Positions 55,982 to 64,000 of a stretch of DNA of 64,000 nucleotides are shown piece after piece; the stretch's first letter is position 1; each line of letters opens with the position of its first letter. Origin of the DNA: Roseiarcus sp963764955 (GTDB lineage Bacteria; Pseudomonadota; Alphaproteobacteria; Rhizobiales; Beijerinckiaceae); the NCBI GenBank assembly GCA_963764955.1, contig CAVXVE010000007.1, positions 1 through 64,000 on the forward strand, in the 5' to 3' direction. The notes under the pieces are model-generated. The model was not told where the DNA came from and did not search any database. It worked only from the letters and a program-made list of their open reading frames with translations. A program made the position numbers and the translations under genes.

Positions 55982-57375
55982 TCACGCGGACTCGCGCGCG
56001 AGTCTCGTTGTCGCAGGCGCCGTCGCCGCTCGCAATTCGAAGCGCGCGCCGGGGCTATTGTCTTCGACCGTCAACTGGAGGCCGTGCAGGCTGGCGATCG
56101 TCTCGGCGATGCTGAGCCCGAGTCCGTGTCCCGGCGACTTGCCGCTCCGCTCGCCGCGAAAGAATCGCTCGAAGATCCTCGTGCGCTCCTGCGGCGGGAC
56201 GCCGACCCCGGTGTCGCTCACGCAAACGAAGGGACGTCCGTCCACGGTTCGGGCCTCGATGCGAACCGCGCCGCCGGCGGGCGTGAACTTGATCGCGTTG
56301 TCGACGAGATTTGAGACGGCTTCGCGCATGAGATCCTCATCGCCTCGAATCGAGACCGGCGTTGCGGCTTCGACCGTCATCGCCACGTCCTTCGATTCCG
56401 CCAGCGGCTCATAGAAGTCGAACACCTGGACGCAGACCGCGCTGAGGTCGAAGCGCTTGAGCTGCGACCGCCGCACGCCGTTCTCGACCGCGGAGATGCG
56501 CAAGATCGCCGAAACCGTCGTGGACACCTTCTCGATTTGCGCCAGAGCGGCCTCCATCGCCGCGCGCAATTGTTCAATTCCCTCCTCGTTGTTGAGCGCG
56601 CGCTCGATCCTGGCGCGGGCGACGGCGAGCGGGCGTGCGCAGATCGTGGGCGATATTGTCGCCGACGCTCTTGAGCTGGTCGAGCAGGCGCGCGATTTCG
56701 TCCAGCATGAGATTGACGGCGCGCGCCACTTTGCCGATGTCGCCGTCATCGTTGGCGACTGGCAAACGCGAATCGAGTTCGCCGTTCGTGATCCTGACGA
56801 TGGCGTCGTGAACGCGCTTAAACTGTTGCGAGGCGCGGTGCGCAAACCAGGCGCCGATCGACAGGATCAGCAGGATCGTGGGAAGGAGCGCAATCGCCAG
56901 CGCGTGCAGCAGGGTCTTCTGCAGGTCGTAGCTTTCTTGCAGGCTGCGCCCGAGCAGAAGCACGCCTCCGTCAGCGCGGCGGCGCGCGACGAAGATGGCC
57001 GCGTCTTTGTCGCCGCGCGGGTCCGGCAAAAGGTCTTCCTGGACGAGATGCGCTTGCGCGTCGATCGGAATCGACAGCATGCCCGGCACGTTGCCGAAAA
57101 CCAACCGGCCTTTCGGATCGATGAGCGCGACAAAATCGAGGCGGCGGATGTCCCGCGTCAGGCGCAGCTCCAGCGCCCTGCGCAGCTCAGCCTCGCTGTC
57201 GCCCTGGCTCTTGGCCGCCTCGTCGACCAGAATCGCGCCGAACTCGCTCAATGTTGGCGCGGGACACCTGCAGATAGATGAACGCAAAGGCTGCGGCGGT
57301 CGCGATCGAGATCGCGAGAGAGAATCCCAGCGCGAGGCGAAACGCCCGCGCTTTGAAGAGCTCAAGAATCCGCAT
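55982..57375 (-). pseudogene. Sensor histidine kinase, two frameshifts
   Basis: A HAMP-type membrane kinase of the two-component pair. ATG 57375 opens a frame with the first membrane helix (LALGFSLAISIATAAAFAFI), lost near 57250. The periplasmic region (EFGAILVDEAAKSQGDSEAE), second helix, HAMP (VHDAIVRITNGELDSRLPVA) and H-box (DNIAHDLRTP) are in the frame of 57503. At about 56630 the frame changes again to the ATPase part (NLVDNAIKFTPAGGAV, VSDTGVGVPPQERTRIFERF, GHGLGLSIAETIASLHG). The joined protein is a normal-length sensor. It overlaps the response regulator stop and is followed by the RND operon in the same direction. Confidence 0.88.
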
Positions 57376-58099
57376 TCAGTTTGAACCCGACGGCGCGGAT
57401 GCTGACGATGAAGCGGCGCGCGCCAGTGGGGTCGAGCTTGCGCCGCAGGTTGCCGATCTGGACGTCGACGACGTTGGTTTGCGCCATGAATTTGAAATTC
57501 CACACATCCTCGAGCAGCATCGCCCGGGTCACGATCTGGCCCGCGCGGCGCATGAAATATTCGAGCAGCGTGAATTCGCGCGGCAAGAGATCGATCGCCT
57601 TGCCGTCGCAGCGCACGGTCCGTTCGACGAGATCCATCTCCAGAGCGCCTGCCTGCAATCGCGTTACCCGCGGGTCGCCGCCCCGGCGCAGCAGCGCTTC
57701 GACCCGCGCCGTCAACTCCCGGATGTCGAACGGCTTTATGAGATAGTCGTCGCCGCCCGCCTTGAGGCCGTTGATCCGCTCGTCGACCGACGAGAGGGCG
57801 CTAATCACCAGGGCGGGCGTCGTGTTGCCTTCAGCGCGCAGCGTTTCGATGATCGAAAGACCATCCTCGCCATGCAGCATCCGGTCGATGATCAGAACGG
57901 CGACGCCGGAGCGCGCCGCCAGCAACCCGTCGTGGACCGTCTCCGCGAGCAGCACCGGATGGCCGCTCGACTGGAGTTCGAGGCGAATCTCCTCGGCGAG
58001 GTCGCGCTCGTCTTCGACGATCAGCACCGCGGCGCCCGCCAGTTCGTCCATCGGACGGGCCGACGGAGCGCTCTTCTTCTCGAAAGGCGAAATGTTCAT
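57362..58099 (-). CDS. OmpR-family response regulator
   Basis: The 245-residue protein has an N-terminal receiver domain (phospho-acceptor D72 in VLIIDRMLHGEDG, switch Ser in VISALSS, Lys in DYLIKPFDI). A C-terminal winged helix of OmpR/PhoB type follows (LLPREFTLLEYFMRRAGQIV, MLLEDVWNFKFMAQTNVVDV, QIGNLRRKLD). ATG 58099 (MNISPFEKKS) is preferred to the longer frame. Its end overlaps the kinase start by 14 bp. The pair, with the RND operon immediately downstream, is a probable local regulator of efflux. Confidence 0.93.
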   Translation of the reverse strand: MNISPFEKKSAPSARPMDELAGAAVLIVEDERDLAEEIRLELQSSGHPVLLAETVHDGLLAARSGVAVLIIDRMLHGEDGLSIIETLRAEGNTTPALVISALSSVDERINGLKAGGDDYLIKPFDIRELTARVEALLRRGGDPRVTRLQAGALEMDLVERTVRCDGKAIDLLPREFTLLEYFMRRAGQIVTRAMLLEDVWNFKFMAQTNVVDVQIGNLRRKLDPTGARRFIVSIRAVGFKLNADS

Positions 58100-58444
58100 C
58101 GGTTCATTCCCGGCGCCAGCGCTTCGCCCCGGTGCTCTTTTAACAGTAAAACGCCGCCACGACGGCGGGCCATCCTGGCGGCCTGAACGGTTCAGATCGG
58201 CGCCGAAGCAACGATCTCGATCACGGTCTTCGCCTGTTAACACAGGCGCGTTTTGGCGCTCGACTAAAATTTTTTTCTTCGCTCCGGCCCTTTGTCGCCA
58301 AGCTGTAACAATGGCGGGCTAGTCAGGAATCCGTCAAAACTGTGTTCATCCCGGGCGTTATAGCGTCGTCGGGTGGAGTGCTTGTCATTGAGGCTATTAC
58401 TGTTCTCTTGACAGGCTATTGTTTCACCTTACCGAAATAATGTT

Positions 58445-58464
58445 CTGTTGTCAATTTGCAACAG
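58445..58464. promoter_or_regulatory. CTGTTG-N8-CAACAG palindrome in the AT-rich porin 3 upstream region
   Basis: A perfect inverted repeat of 6 bp arms (CTGTTG and CAACAG, 8 nt spacer) lies in an unusually AT-rich stretch (about 58380-58560) between the divergent response regulator and porin 3 genes. The rest of 58244-58755 contains no gene that I trust. The AT-rich island probably holds the porin promoter, and the palindrome may bind a dimeric regulator. Confidence 0.4.
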
Positions 58465-58755
58465 CTTGAAAAAAGACGATAAAGCGGTGAAATTATAGTT
58501 TGTTTGTGACAGTTTGCGTTGCTACTTTCTTTCATGGCGGCGCGATTCCAGTTGGGGGAGCACTGTTGCAGTGTCGGAATACATTGAATTCCGCCGCGAC
58601 GGGTTCGGATCCAGCTTCGGCTAGGGGCGTTTAAGCCAATTGCGTCGCGAAGCGGAGGGAACGCCGCACGCCCAGGCGGGCGGCAGGCGGGCGCCGTTGA
58701 GAGTTTGGCGCGCGGACCGGCTCCGATTTCGGTCCGACCACGGGATGGGGTTGTG

Positions 58756-60366
58756 ATGAAAAAGCTCGGTATTGCGCTGGCGACCGCAATCGCCTCCGCC
58801 GGCGTGGCCCACGCGGCGGATCTGCCGACCAAGAAGGAGGTTGCGCCGCCGCCGCCGCCGAACTGCTTCTCGAGCATCTGGACGTACTTGAATTCGACCG
58901 CGGCCGATTGCCCGCTGAGCTATGGGCCCTTCACCGCCTACGCGACGCTCGACCTCGGGCTCCAATACGAGTCCAACGGCGCGGCCTGGAGCCCGACGCA
59001 GCCCAACGGGACGGGGAGTTTTATCAACAAGCAGGCCTACGGATCCAAGTGGCTGTGGTCGCCGAACAACCTCAGCCAGTCGGTGGTCGGCGTCAAGCTG
59101 AGCCAGCCACTCGCCTACGGATGGTCGGTCGTCGGCACGGCGGAGACCGGATTTCAGCCCCTTTCCTGGAATTTGTCCAACGGCGCACGCTCCCAGGCCC
59201 AGAACAACGGCAAAGCGCAGCTGCTGCAGGGATTCAACGCGGATTCGGGCCGCGACGGCCAATGGGATAATTCGCAGGGCTTTGTCGGGATCAGCAACCC
59301 AACTTACGGCACGCTGGTCGGCGGCCGCGTCAACACGCTGGGGCTGGACGGACTCGTCTCTTACGATGTGATGAGCAGCGCCTATGCTTTCTCGCCATTC
59401 GGCTATTCAGGGTCATACGCCGGCTTCGGCGACACCGAACTCAGCCGTTCCGAGACGGCGCTCAAATACAACTGGAACTCCCAGAATCTCGTCAGCTGGA
59501 TGAATTTCCGCGTGGCGGGCATCGCGCAGTTCGGCAGCTACAACCAGGGTAACCCTTCGACCGAGTTTTGGCAGGGCCAAATCGGCGCAGACTTCCCCCA
59601 TCTCTTTGCCGGCAATCCTTTTGCCGGCACCCTCTCGGTTGACGCCATCGGCGGCTATGCCCAGAACGCGGTGAACCTCAGCAACTTCACCGGTACATGC
59701 GCAACGTTCAAGTCCGGTCCGTTGAAGGGTGAGACGGGTTGCAGTTCAGGCATCCCGGAGTTTTACAATGGGAGCGATCTGAAGGCGACGCTATCCAACA
59801 ATACCGGAATCTACCTGCTCGGCAAGTATAAGTTTGCGCAATTCCCGCTGACGCTCTCCGGCGGCTGGGAGTACATCAAGCAGGCGGATCCCAGCAGCAC
59901 CTTCCCCAACGGGTTCCAGTCGATCGGTGGCTATAGCGTGCCCGGCACCATCACCGGAAATAAAGCGCTTCCAACCCAATGGATCACCTATAACGCCTAT
60001 AATAACAACAGGATCGCCAACGTCTTCTTCCTCGGCGGCAAATATGCGATCAACTCCCAGCTCGACGTCGCCGCCGCCTATTATTATCTCGAACAGAACA
60101 ACTATAATTCCTCCACCACGCCTTGCGCCTACGCCCACGCCACTTTCACCCCGCCGAACGGAAACACCTTCGTCGTTTCCCGTATAAACAACAGCGCCTG
60201 CGCCGGCTCGCAAGACGCTTACTCTTTCCTTATCGACTACCGGCCGGTCAAGCGCGTTGACCTCTATGCCGGCGTGATGATTTCGAACGTCTATGGCGGC
60301 ATTGCGAACGGCTACCCGGTGACCCAGGAAATCGCCCCGACCGCAGGCTTGCGCGTCAAGTTCTGA
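58756..60366 (+). CDS. Porin 3 (outer membrane beta-barrel)
   Basis: The 536-residue intact porin has a clean signal peptide (MKKLGIALATAIASAGVAHA-AD). The mature N-terminus has paired cysteines (NCFSSIWTYLNSTAADCPLS), and the strand-rich body (GSKWLWSPNNLSQSVVGVKL, PLAYGWSVVGTAETGFQPLS, FSPFGYSGSYAGFGDTELSR) leads to the C-terminal Phe (TAGLRVKF) required for assembly by BamA. ATG 58756 is chosen because the signal peptide starts there. Unlike porin 1, it is fully open. It has a Cys pair in the loop near 455-490 (TTPCAYAH, NNSACAG) shared with porin 4. Confidence 0.92.
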   Translation: MKKLGIALATAIASAGVAHAADLPTKKEVAPPPPPNCFSSIWTYLNSTAADCPLSYGPFTAYATLDLGLQYESNGAAWSPTQPNGTGSFINKQAYGSKWLWSPNNLSQSVVGVKLSQPLAYGWSVVGTAETGFQPLSWNLSNGARSQAQNNGKAQLLQGFNADSGRDGQWDNSQGFVGISNPTYGTLVGGRVNTLGLDGLVSYDVMSSAYAFSPFGYSGSYAGFGDTELSRSETALKYNWNSQNLVSWMNFRVAGIAQFGSYNQGNPSTEFWQGQIGADFPHLFAGNPFAGTLSVDAIGGYAQNAVNLSNFTGTCATFKSGPLKGETGCSSGIPEFYNGSDLKATLSNNTGIYLLGKYKFAQFPLTLSGGWEYIKQADPSSTFPNGFQSIGGYSVPGTITGNKALPTQWITYNAYNNNRIANVFFLGGKYAINSQLDVAAAYYYLEQNNYNSSTTPCAYAHATFTPPNGNTFVVSRINNSACAGSQDAYSFLIDYRPVKRVDLYAGVMISNVYGGIANGYPVTQEIAPTAGLRVKF

Positions 60367-60380
60367 CGGCGCCCGAAAAA

Positions 60381-60419
60381 GCGCCGCCGGGAACATCGTC
60401 CGGGCGGCGCAGCGATTTT
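60381..60419 (+). terminator. Probable terminator after porin 3
   Basis: An 8 bp stem GCGCCGCC/GGCGGCGC with a 14 nt loop (60381-60410) is followed by four T residues (60415-60418). It lies 15 bp after the porin stop codon. The T run is short, so the efficiency is uncertain. Confidence 0.45.
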
Positions 60420-60468
60420 CTCCGGGCGGTCGTCACGAGGCGCCCCAGACGATCGTTCCCTCCGCCTG

Positions 60469-60724
60469 TTAGGGCGGACCGCAGGCGGTGATCCATTGCG
60501 CCGGATATTCGTATTGCGACTACGGGATCCAGCAATCCGAGTTTTGGGCGACGCTCGCCGTCGTTTGTTTGGGTCTAGCCGCTTCGCCGGACGCGACGGT
60601 CGCGATCTCGGGCGCTGTTCCGGGTAAAGGGCCCTTCACAGGCGCCTGACCGTCCGGCGTCGCGACGATCTGGGCCGCGAAGGCGGGCGCCGGGACGCGC
60701 CATCAATCCGACCGCCGCCTTACG
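60469..60724 (-). pseudogene. Small secreted protein remnant, premature TAG and N-terminal frameshift
   Basis: On the minus strand, a frame of about 77 codons (60702 down to TAA 60469) reads APAFAAQIVATPDGQ, then PVKGPLPGTAPEIATVASGE, QNSDCWIP, a TAG at 60520-60522, and SQYEYPAQWITACGPP. The first residues look like the end of a signal peptide, but its beginning (FIARKAAVGLMA) is in another frame just upstream. So one frameshift and one in-frame stop break a small secreted protein. The codon pattern and Cys-containing tail look real. No family is recognised. 60725-61081, upstream of porin 4, holds nothing else that I can support. Confidence 0.5.
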
Positions 60725-61081
60725 GGCGATGAAGCGGGCCGGGTCTTCGAAACCGACCGTCCTTTCTGAGGTCCGGCGCTCCTCGTGTTGGGTCCGGCGG
60801 CGCGCGCTTGCTGCGGACGGGAGGGAGTAGGGCCGGCGCCGGAAAATCGCGGGGCGAGGGGTCCGACGGCGCGCGCCGCTGCGGACCGGGGCGAGGCGGA
60901 CGCGGGGAAAGTCCGATCGCGGAACGGGCGGCGAGGGCCGCTGCCATCGCGGACGTCGGATCCCCGCTGCCGCCCGCTTTCCGCAGCGCGATCGCCGCTT
61001 GATTAAATGATACTACGTCGATAGACATTAGATATGAAAATCGAGCGGACGCCAGGCCGCGCCAAGCCGATCGGGGGAGCC

Positions 61082-62674
61082 ATGAAAGCTCGAGTTGGGA
61101 TTTTGGCCATGGGAATTGCGCTGGGGTCGGGCGCGCATGCGGCCGATCTGCCGACCGCGAAGCCCGCCGGGACGCACGCGCCGACCAACTGCTTTTCCAG
61201 CCTCTGGACCTATTTGAGTTCAAGCCCCGCGGATTGCCCCCTGAGCTACGCTGGCCTCACTCTCTATGCGACGATCGACGTCGGCCTCGGCTATAGCTCC
61301 AACGGCGCGCCCGCCAGCGGCACGTACTCCAACAGCGTTTACAGTTTCGTCGGCAAGCAGAGCCACGGACCGAGGTGGCTGTGGACGCCGAACGGCATCA
61401 GCCAATCAGTGGTCGGGATCAACATGAAGGAGGCGATTCCGTGGCTCCCGGGCTGGTCGCTCGTCGGCGCGGTGGAAACCGGATTCAACCCCTATTCCGG
61501 CAACCTCGTCAACGGGCCACGCTCGCTCGTGCAGAACAACGGCCCGCCGCTCGTGCTTCAGAGCGCAAACAGCGACTCGAGCCGCGCCGGGCAGTTTGAC
61601 AACTCGGTCGGCTACCTCGGCCTCAGCAACCAGACTTTCGGAACGCTGACCGTCGGGCGGGTGACTTCGCTCACGCTCGACGGCGTCATCGCCTACGACC
61701 CGATGGCCGGCTCCTATGCGTTTTCCGCGCTCGGCTATTCCGGCTCCTACGCGGGCTTCGGCGATACGGAAACCAACCGCGCCAACACTGGCGTGAAGTA
61801 CCGCGTGAACTACGAGAACTTCCACGGCGGGGGCCTCGTGCAGTGGGGCGGCTATGCCCAGGGCAACGGCACGACCGGCCTCTATCAGGGTGATATCGGC
61901 GCCGACATTGAAGATCACTTTGGCGGCCTCCTGTCGGTGGACCTCGTCGGCAGTTATGCCCAGAACGCGGTCAGCCTCTCCAACTTCACCGGCACGTGCG
62001 CCACGCTCACCAAGGGCGCCTTCAACGGCGAGACCGCCTGCACCAGCGGGATCCCGAACCTCTACGGTCCCGACGACCTCAAAGCGACGCTGTCCAATAA
62101 CAGCGGCCTCATGCTGCTCGCCAAGTACAAATGGGGCCCGGTGACGCTCTCCGGCGGCTGGATGGCGTGGCAGCAGGCCAATCCGAGCGACGACTTCCTG
62201 AACGGCTTCCAGACCCTTGGCGGCTATAGCGTTCCCGCGACCATCGTCACGACCGATAAGGCCATCGCAAAGCTCTTTCCGACGCAATGGACCAACACCA
62301 CCGCCTATAACAAGATCCGTGTCGTCAACGTCCCCTTCATAGGCGCCAAATATGCGATCAATTCCCAATTGGACGTGACCGGCGCCTTCTACTACGAAAA
62401 CCAGAACAACTATAATTCCTCGGCCACACCCTGCGCCTACGCCAAGACCAGTTTTGTCCAGTCAAGCGGGAATGTTCTGAACGTCATCCGCGAAAACAGC
62501 AACGCTTGCGCCGGCACACAGTACGCCCTTTCTGCCAGGATTGATTATCGGCCGTTCAAGCGCGTCGATCTCTACGCCGGCGTGATGTTCTCAAACGTCT
62601 ATGGCGGACTCGCGAATGGCTTCCTGGCGACCCAGAACATCGCCCCGACCGCTGGCTTGCGCGTCAAGTTCTGA
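61082..62674 (+). CDS. Porin 4 (outer membrane beta-barrel)
   Basis: The 530-residue intact porin has a signal peptide (MKARVGILAMGIALGSGAHA-AD). NCFSSLWTYLSSSPADCPLS at the mature N-terminus, SYAGFGDTETNRANTGVKYR, GGYAQGNGTTGLYQGDIGAD and the C-terminal TAGLRVKF are closely related to porin 3. Loops between strands differ most, as expected for pores with distinct specificity. ATG 61082 is chosen for the signal peptide; an upstream ATG at 61034 is in frame but gives no better leader. It converges with the small secreted gene at 62694, leaving 19 bp between them. Confidence 0.92.
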   Translation: MKARVGILAMGIALGSGAHAADLPTAKPAGTHAPTNCFSSLWTYLSSSPADCPLSYAGLTLYATIDVGLGYSSNGAPASGTYSNSVYSFVGKQSHGPRWLWTPNGISQSVVGINMKEAIPWLPGWSLVGAVETGFNPYSGNLVNGPRSLVQNNGPPLVLQSANSDSSRAGQFDNSVGYLGLSNQTFGTLTVGRVTSLTLDGVIAYDPMAGSYAFSALGYSGSYAGFGDTETNRANTGVKYRVNYENFHGGGLVQWGGYAQGNGTTGLYQGDIGADIEDHFGGLLSVDLVGSYAQNAVSLSNFTGTCATLTKGAFNGETACTSGIPNLYGPDDLKATLSNNSGLMLLAKYKWGPVTLSGGWMAWQQANPSDDFLNGFQTLGGYSVPATIVTTDKAIAKLFPTQWTNTTAYNKIRVVNVPFIGAKYAINSQLDVTGAFYYENQNNYNSSATPCAYAKTSFVQSSGNVLNVIRENSNACAGTQYALSARIDYRPFKRVDLYAGVMFSNVYGGLANGFLATQNIAPTAGLRVKF

Positions 62675-62693
62675 CCTTGAGCCTTCCGGCTCG

Positions 62694-62957
62694 TCACCTG
62701 TGGTCGATGCAGCCCCAGCGCATGCAATCGTCGGGATTGCGGCTGAGCCCATCGGTCCGATGGATGTTGTAAGGCTCGTGCTGATAGGGATTCGGGCTTC
62801 TGAACATTGTCGGCAGCTGGCCCGGGGGGAGTTTCAATGCCGCCCGCAGCGTCATGACCGGAATGTTCTGGTCTTGCGCGTGCGCCGCAACGGGAAAGGC
62901 CAGCGAACCCGCCAGCGCGACCGCGCCTACGAGTCGGGTCACCAGCGCCATCCTCAT
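62694..62957 (-). CDS. Small secreted protein of the TDGLSRNPDDC family
   Basis: The 87-residue product has a signal peptide (LVGAVALAGSLAFPVAAHA-QD) rather than a lipobox. Its C-terminus is HEPYNIHRTDGLSRNPDD-CMRWGCID, nearly identical to the end of the lipoprotein encoded at 45626. The region before it (MTLRAALKLPPGQLPTMFRS) is also related (MEQANQLPANQLPTRFIDPS). So the two are the lipidated and soluble versions of one family. ATG 62957 follows AGGAGGCAGGA. It is convergent with porin 4. Confidence 0.82.
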   Translation of the reverse strand: MRMALVTRLVGAVALAGSLAFPVAAHAQDQNIPVMTLRAALKLPPGQLPTMFRSPNPYQHEPYNIHRTDGLSRNPDDCMRWGCIDHR

Positions 62958-63306
62958 TCCTGCCTCCTCTTGGCTGGACCGCCACTTGCCTGCGCCGTCG
63001 CGTCAGTGGATCAAGATATTGCGCCGCCGGCTGTTAGGACAAATAAATTCCAATTTATACATTGAGTGAATTTACGGGGGCGGCGCTGGACAGGGCGCGC
63101 GCCGAGCGGCCGGAACGCCGGCCTCGACCGCCCGACCCAATCCCCGCATCAATGCGACTGCACGGACGTCTCGGGACCGGCGCCGCGAAAGGCCGCGCCA
63201 CGAGCCGCACGAAGAAATTTCTGGCGTTCCGCCCTTTTGTTCTGGTATTGTTCTCATCCAGGAGCGCCTCCCCGGCGCGAAGTCCGACACGAGGGCGATT
63301 GAAACC
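62958..63306. other. Spacer upstream of the last hypothetical gene
   Basis: About 350 bp between divergent genes. Short frames exist on both strands, none convincing. An AT-rich run near 63040-63065 probably marks the promoter of the small secreted gene on the minus strand, and 63225-63260 that of the plus-strand gene. Confidence 0.35.
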
Positions 63307-63924
63307 ATGAAACCTGAGCTTTCCGTCACGCTCGCTGGCTCATCGCCCGACAATCGGCTTGCCCGGGTGATCGCCATGGCCCCTGCGCCTGTGCTGATGG
63401 GCGAGGACGAAGCCGACTACGCCGGGCTCGCCGCACGCGTCGTCGGCGTCTCCGGGCCGCGGGACGCGATCGAGGAGCTTCTTCTCCGGGACGTCATTGA
63501 TCTCACCTGGGAGATCCTTCGCCTTCGGCGCCTCAAGGCGGGGCTGCTCAGGGCTTCCATGAGCGCGGGCGTCAGCCAGGTGCTGGAGACGGTCGGCTAC
63601 CCTTATTTCCAAAGCGAAAGGCTCAGTCAGGACTGGGCGGCGGGAGCGGCCAAGGCGCGCAAGCAGGTCGACGCCGTTCTCGCAGGCGCAGGGCTTTCGA
63701 TTGAGGAGGCGACGGCGAAGACGTTCGAGAGCAAGATCGAGGTCTTCGAGCAGATCGACCGGATGCAGGCGAGCGCGGAGGCGCGGCGAAACAACGCGCT
63801 GCGCGAAATCGACCGGCATCGAGAGGCGGCGGGCGCCGCCGTGCGCCGTGCGATCGACGAAGTCGAGGATGCCGAATTCAGCGAGGTCGGGGCGGGCGAA
63901 GCAGGCGCAGGGCCCGCCGCTTGA
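63307..63924 (+). CDS. Conserved hypothetical protein, mostly helical
   Basis: The 205-residue charged protein (GEDEADYAGLAARVVGVSGP, DVIDLTWEILRLRRLKAGLL, GLSIEEATAKTFESKIEVFE, RRNNALREIDRHREAAGAAV) is predicted to be largely alpha-helical. It has no signal peptide or membrane helix. Such proteins are common in Rhizobiales, to my knowledge annotated only as hypothetical. It may be cotranscribed with the frame that starts 13 bp after its stop. Confidence 0.7.
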   Translation: MKPELSVTLAGSSPDNRLARVIAMAPAPVLMGEDEADYAGLAARVVGVSGPRDAIEELLLRDVIDLTWEILRLRRLKAGLLRASMSAGVSQVLETVGYPYFQSERLSQDWAAGAAKARKQVDAVLAGAGLSIEEATAKTFESKIEVFEQIDRMQASAEARRNNALREIDRHREAAGAAVRRAIDEVEDAEFSEVGAGEAGAGPAA

Positions 63925-63937
63925 CGAGTGTCCGGAA

Positions 63938-64000
63938 ATGGCGCGCAAACCGCGCCAACGCGACAGCAAGCACAGGCCCAAGGACGAAAGCGGGCAGGGC
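63938..64000 (+). CDS. Start of a further CDS, cut by the right edge
   Basis: An ATG at 63938 opens MARKPRQRDSKHRPKDES, a very basic N-terminus that runs to the window edge. A GTG at 63928 in another frame also remains open, so the choice of frame is uncertain. The close spacing to the preceding gene suggests an operon. The product cannot be identified from 21 codons. Confidence 0.4.
   Translation, partial: MARKPRQRDSKHRPKDESGQG

Overview
The window is GC-rich, densely coded DNA from an alphaproteobacterium. An IalB-family protein, C-terminal-Phe porins of the Rhizobiales type, a RutR-like pyrimidine regulon and many small conserved Rhizobiales-type proteins point to the Hyphomicrobiales. 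A Methylocystaceae/Beijerinckiaceae-like relative is my guess, not something the sequence proves.

Layout. 1-2034 is the right end of an integrated element: a cargo gene running off the left edge, a tyrosine integrase, and the 3' half of a tRNA-Val(GAC) that marks the attachment site. 2132-9030 holds an IalB-like secreted protein, a broken lipoprotein gene and the glycine cleavage operon gcvT-gcvH-gcvPA-gcvPB behind a tandem glycine riboswitch. 9116-22515 is mostly housekeeping: an ABC exporter, rpmE, a PagL-like lipid A deacylase, carB, greA, two tandem paralogous exported proteins, RidA, a TrmH-type methyltransferase, a secreted peptide with 17 consecutive histidines, yicC and gmk. 22731-27108 holds a conserved hypothetical protein, a GH75 chitosanase-like protein, a nucleotide cyclase and a CitE-like lyase.

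27548-36524 is the most interesting accessory block. A membrane-anchored SGNH protein, an FkbH-type HAD enzyme, a stand-alone acyl carrier protein and an MBOAT acyltransferase form a plus-strand cassette with the logic of the Gram-positive Dlt system. It probably uses a glyceryl rather than an alanyl unit. A type I secretion ABC/HlyD pair follows it. 38251-45492 is a pyrimidine/hydantoin catabolic operon (amidohydrolase, dihydropyrimidinase, ABC importer) with a divergent TetR/RutR-like repressor and a nearly perfect RutR operator between them. 45626-62957 contains four paralogous porins and two members of a small secreted protein family flanking an RND efflux pump with its own two-component system. 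63307-64000 holds one conserved hypothetical gene and the start of another.

About ten genes, several of them housekeeping (gcvT, yicC, probably the TrmH-type methyltransferase), carry short frameshifts. Neighbouring genes are intact and reading resumes cleanly, so many of these are more likely sequencing or assembly indels than decay. I report such loci as frameshifted (type pseudogene) and name the likely product.
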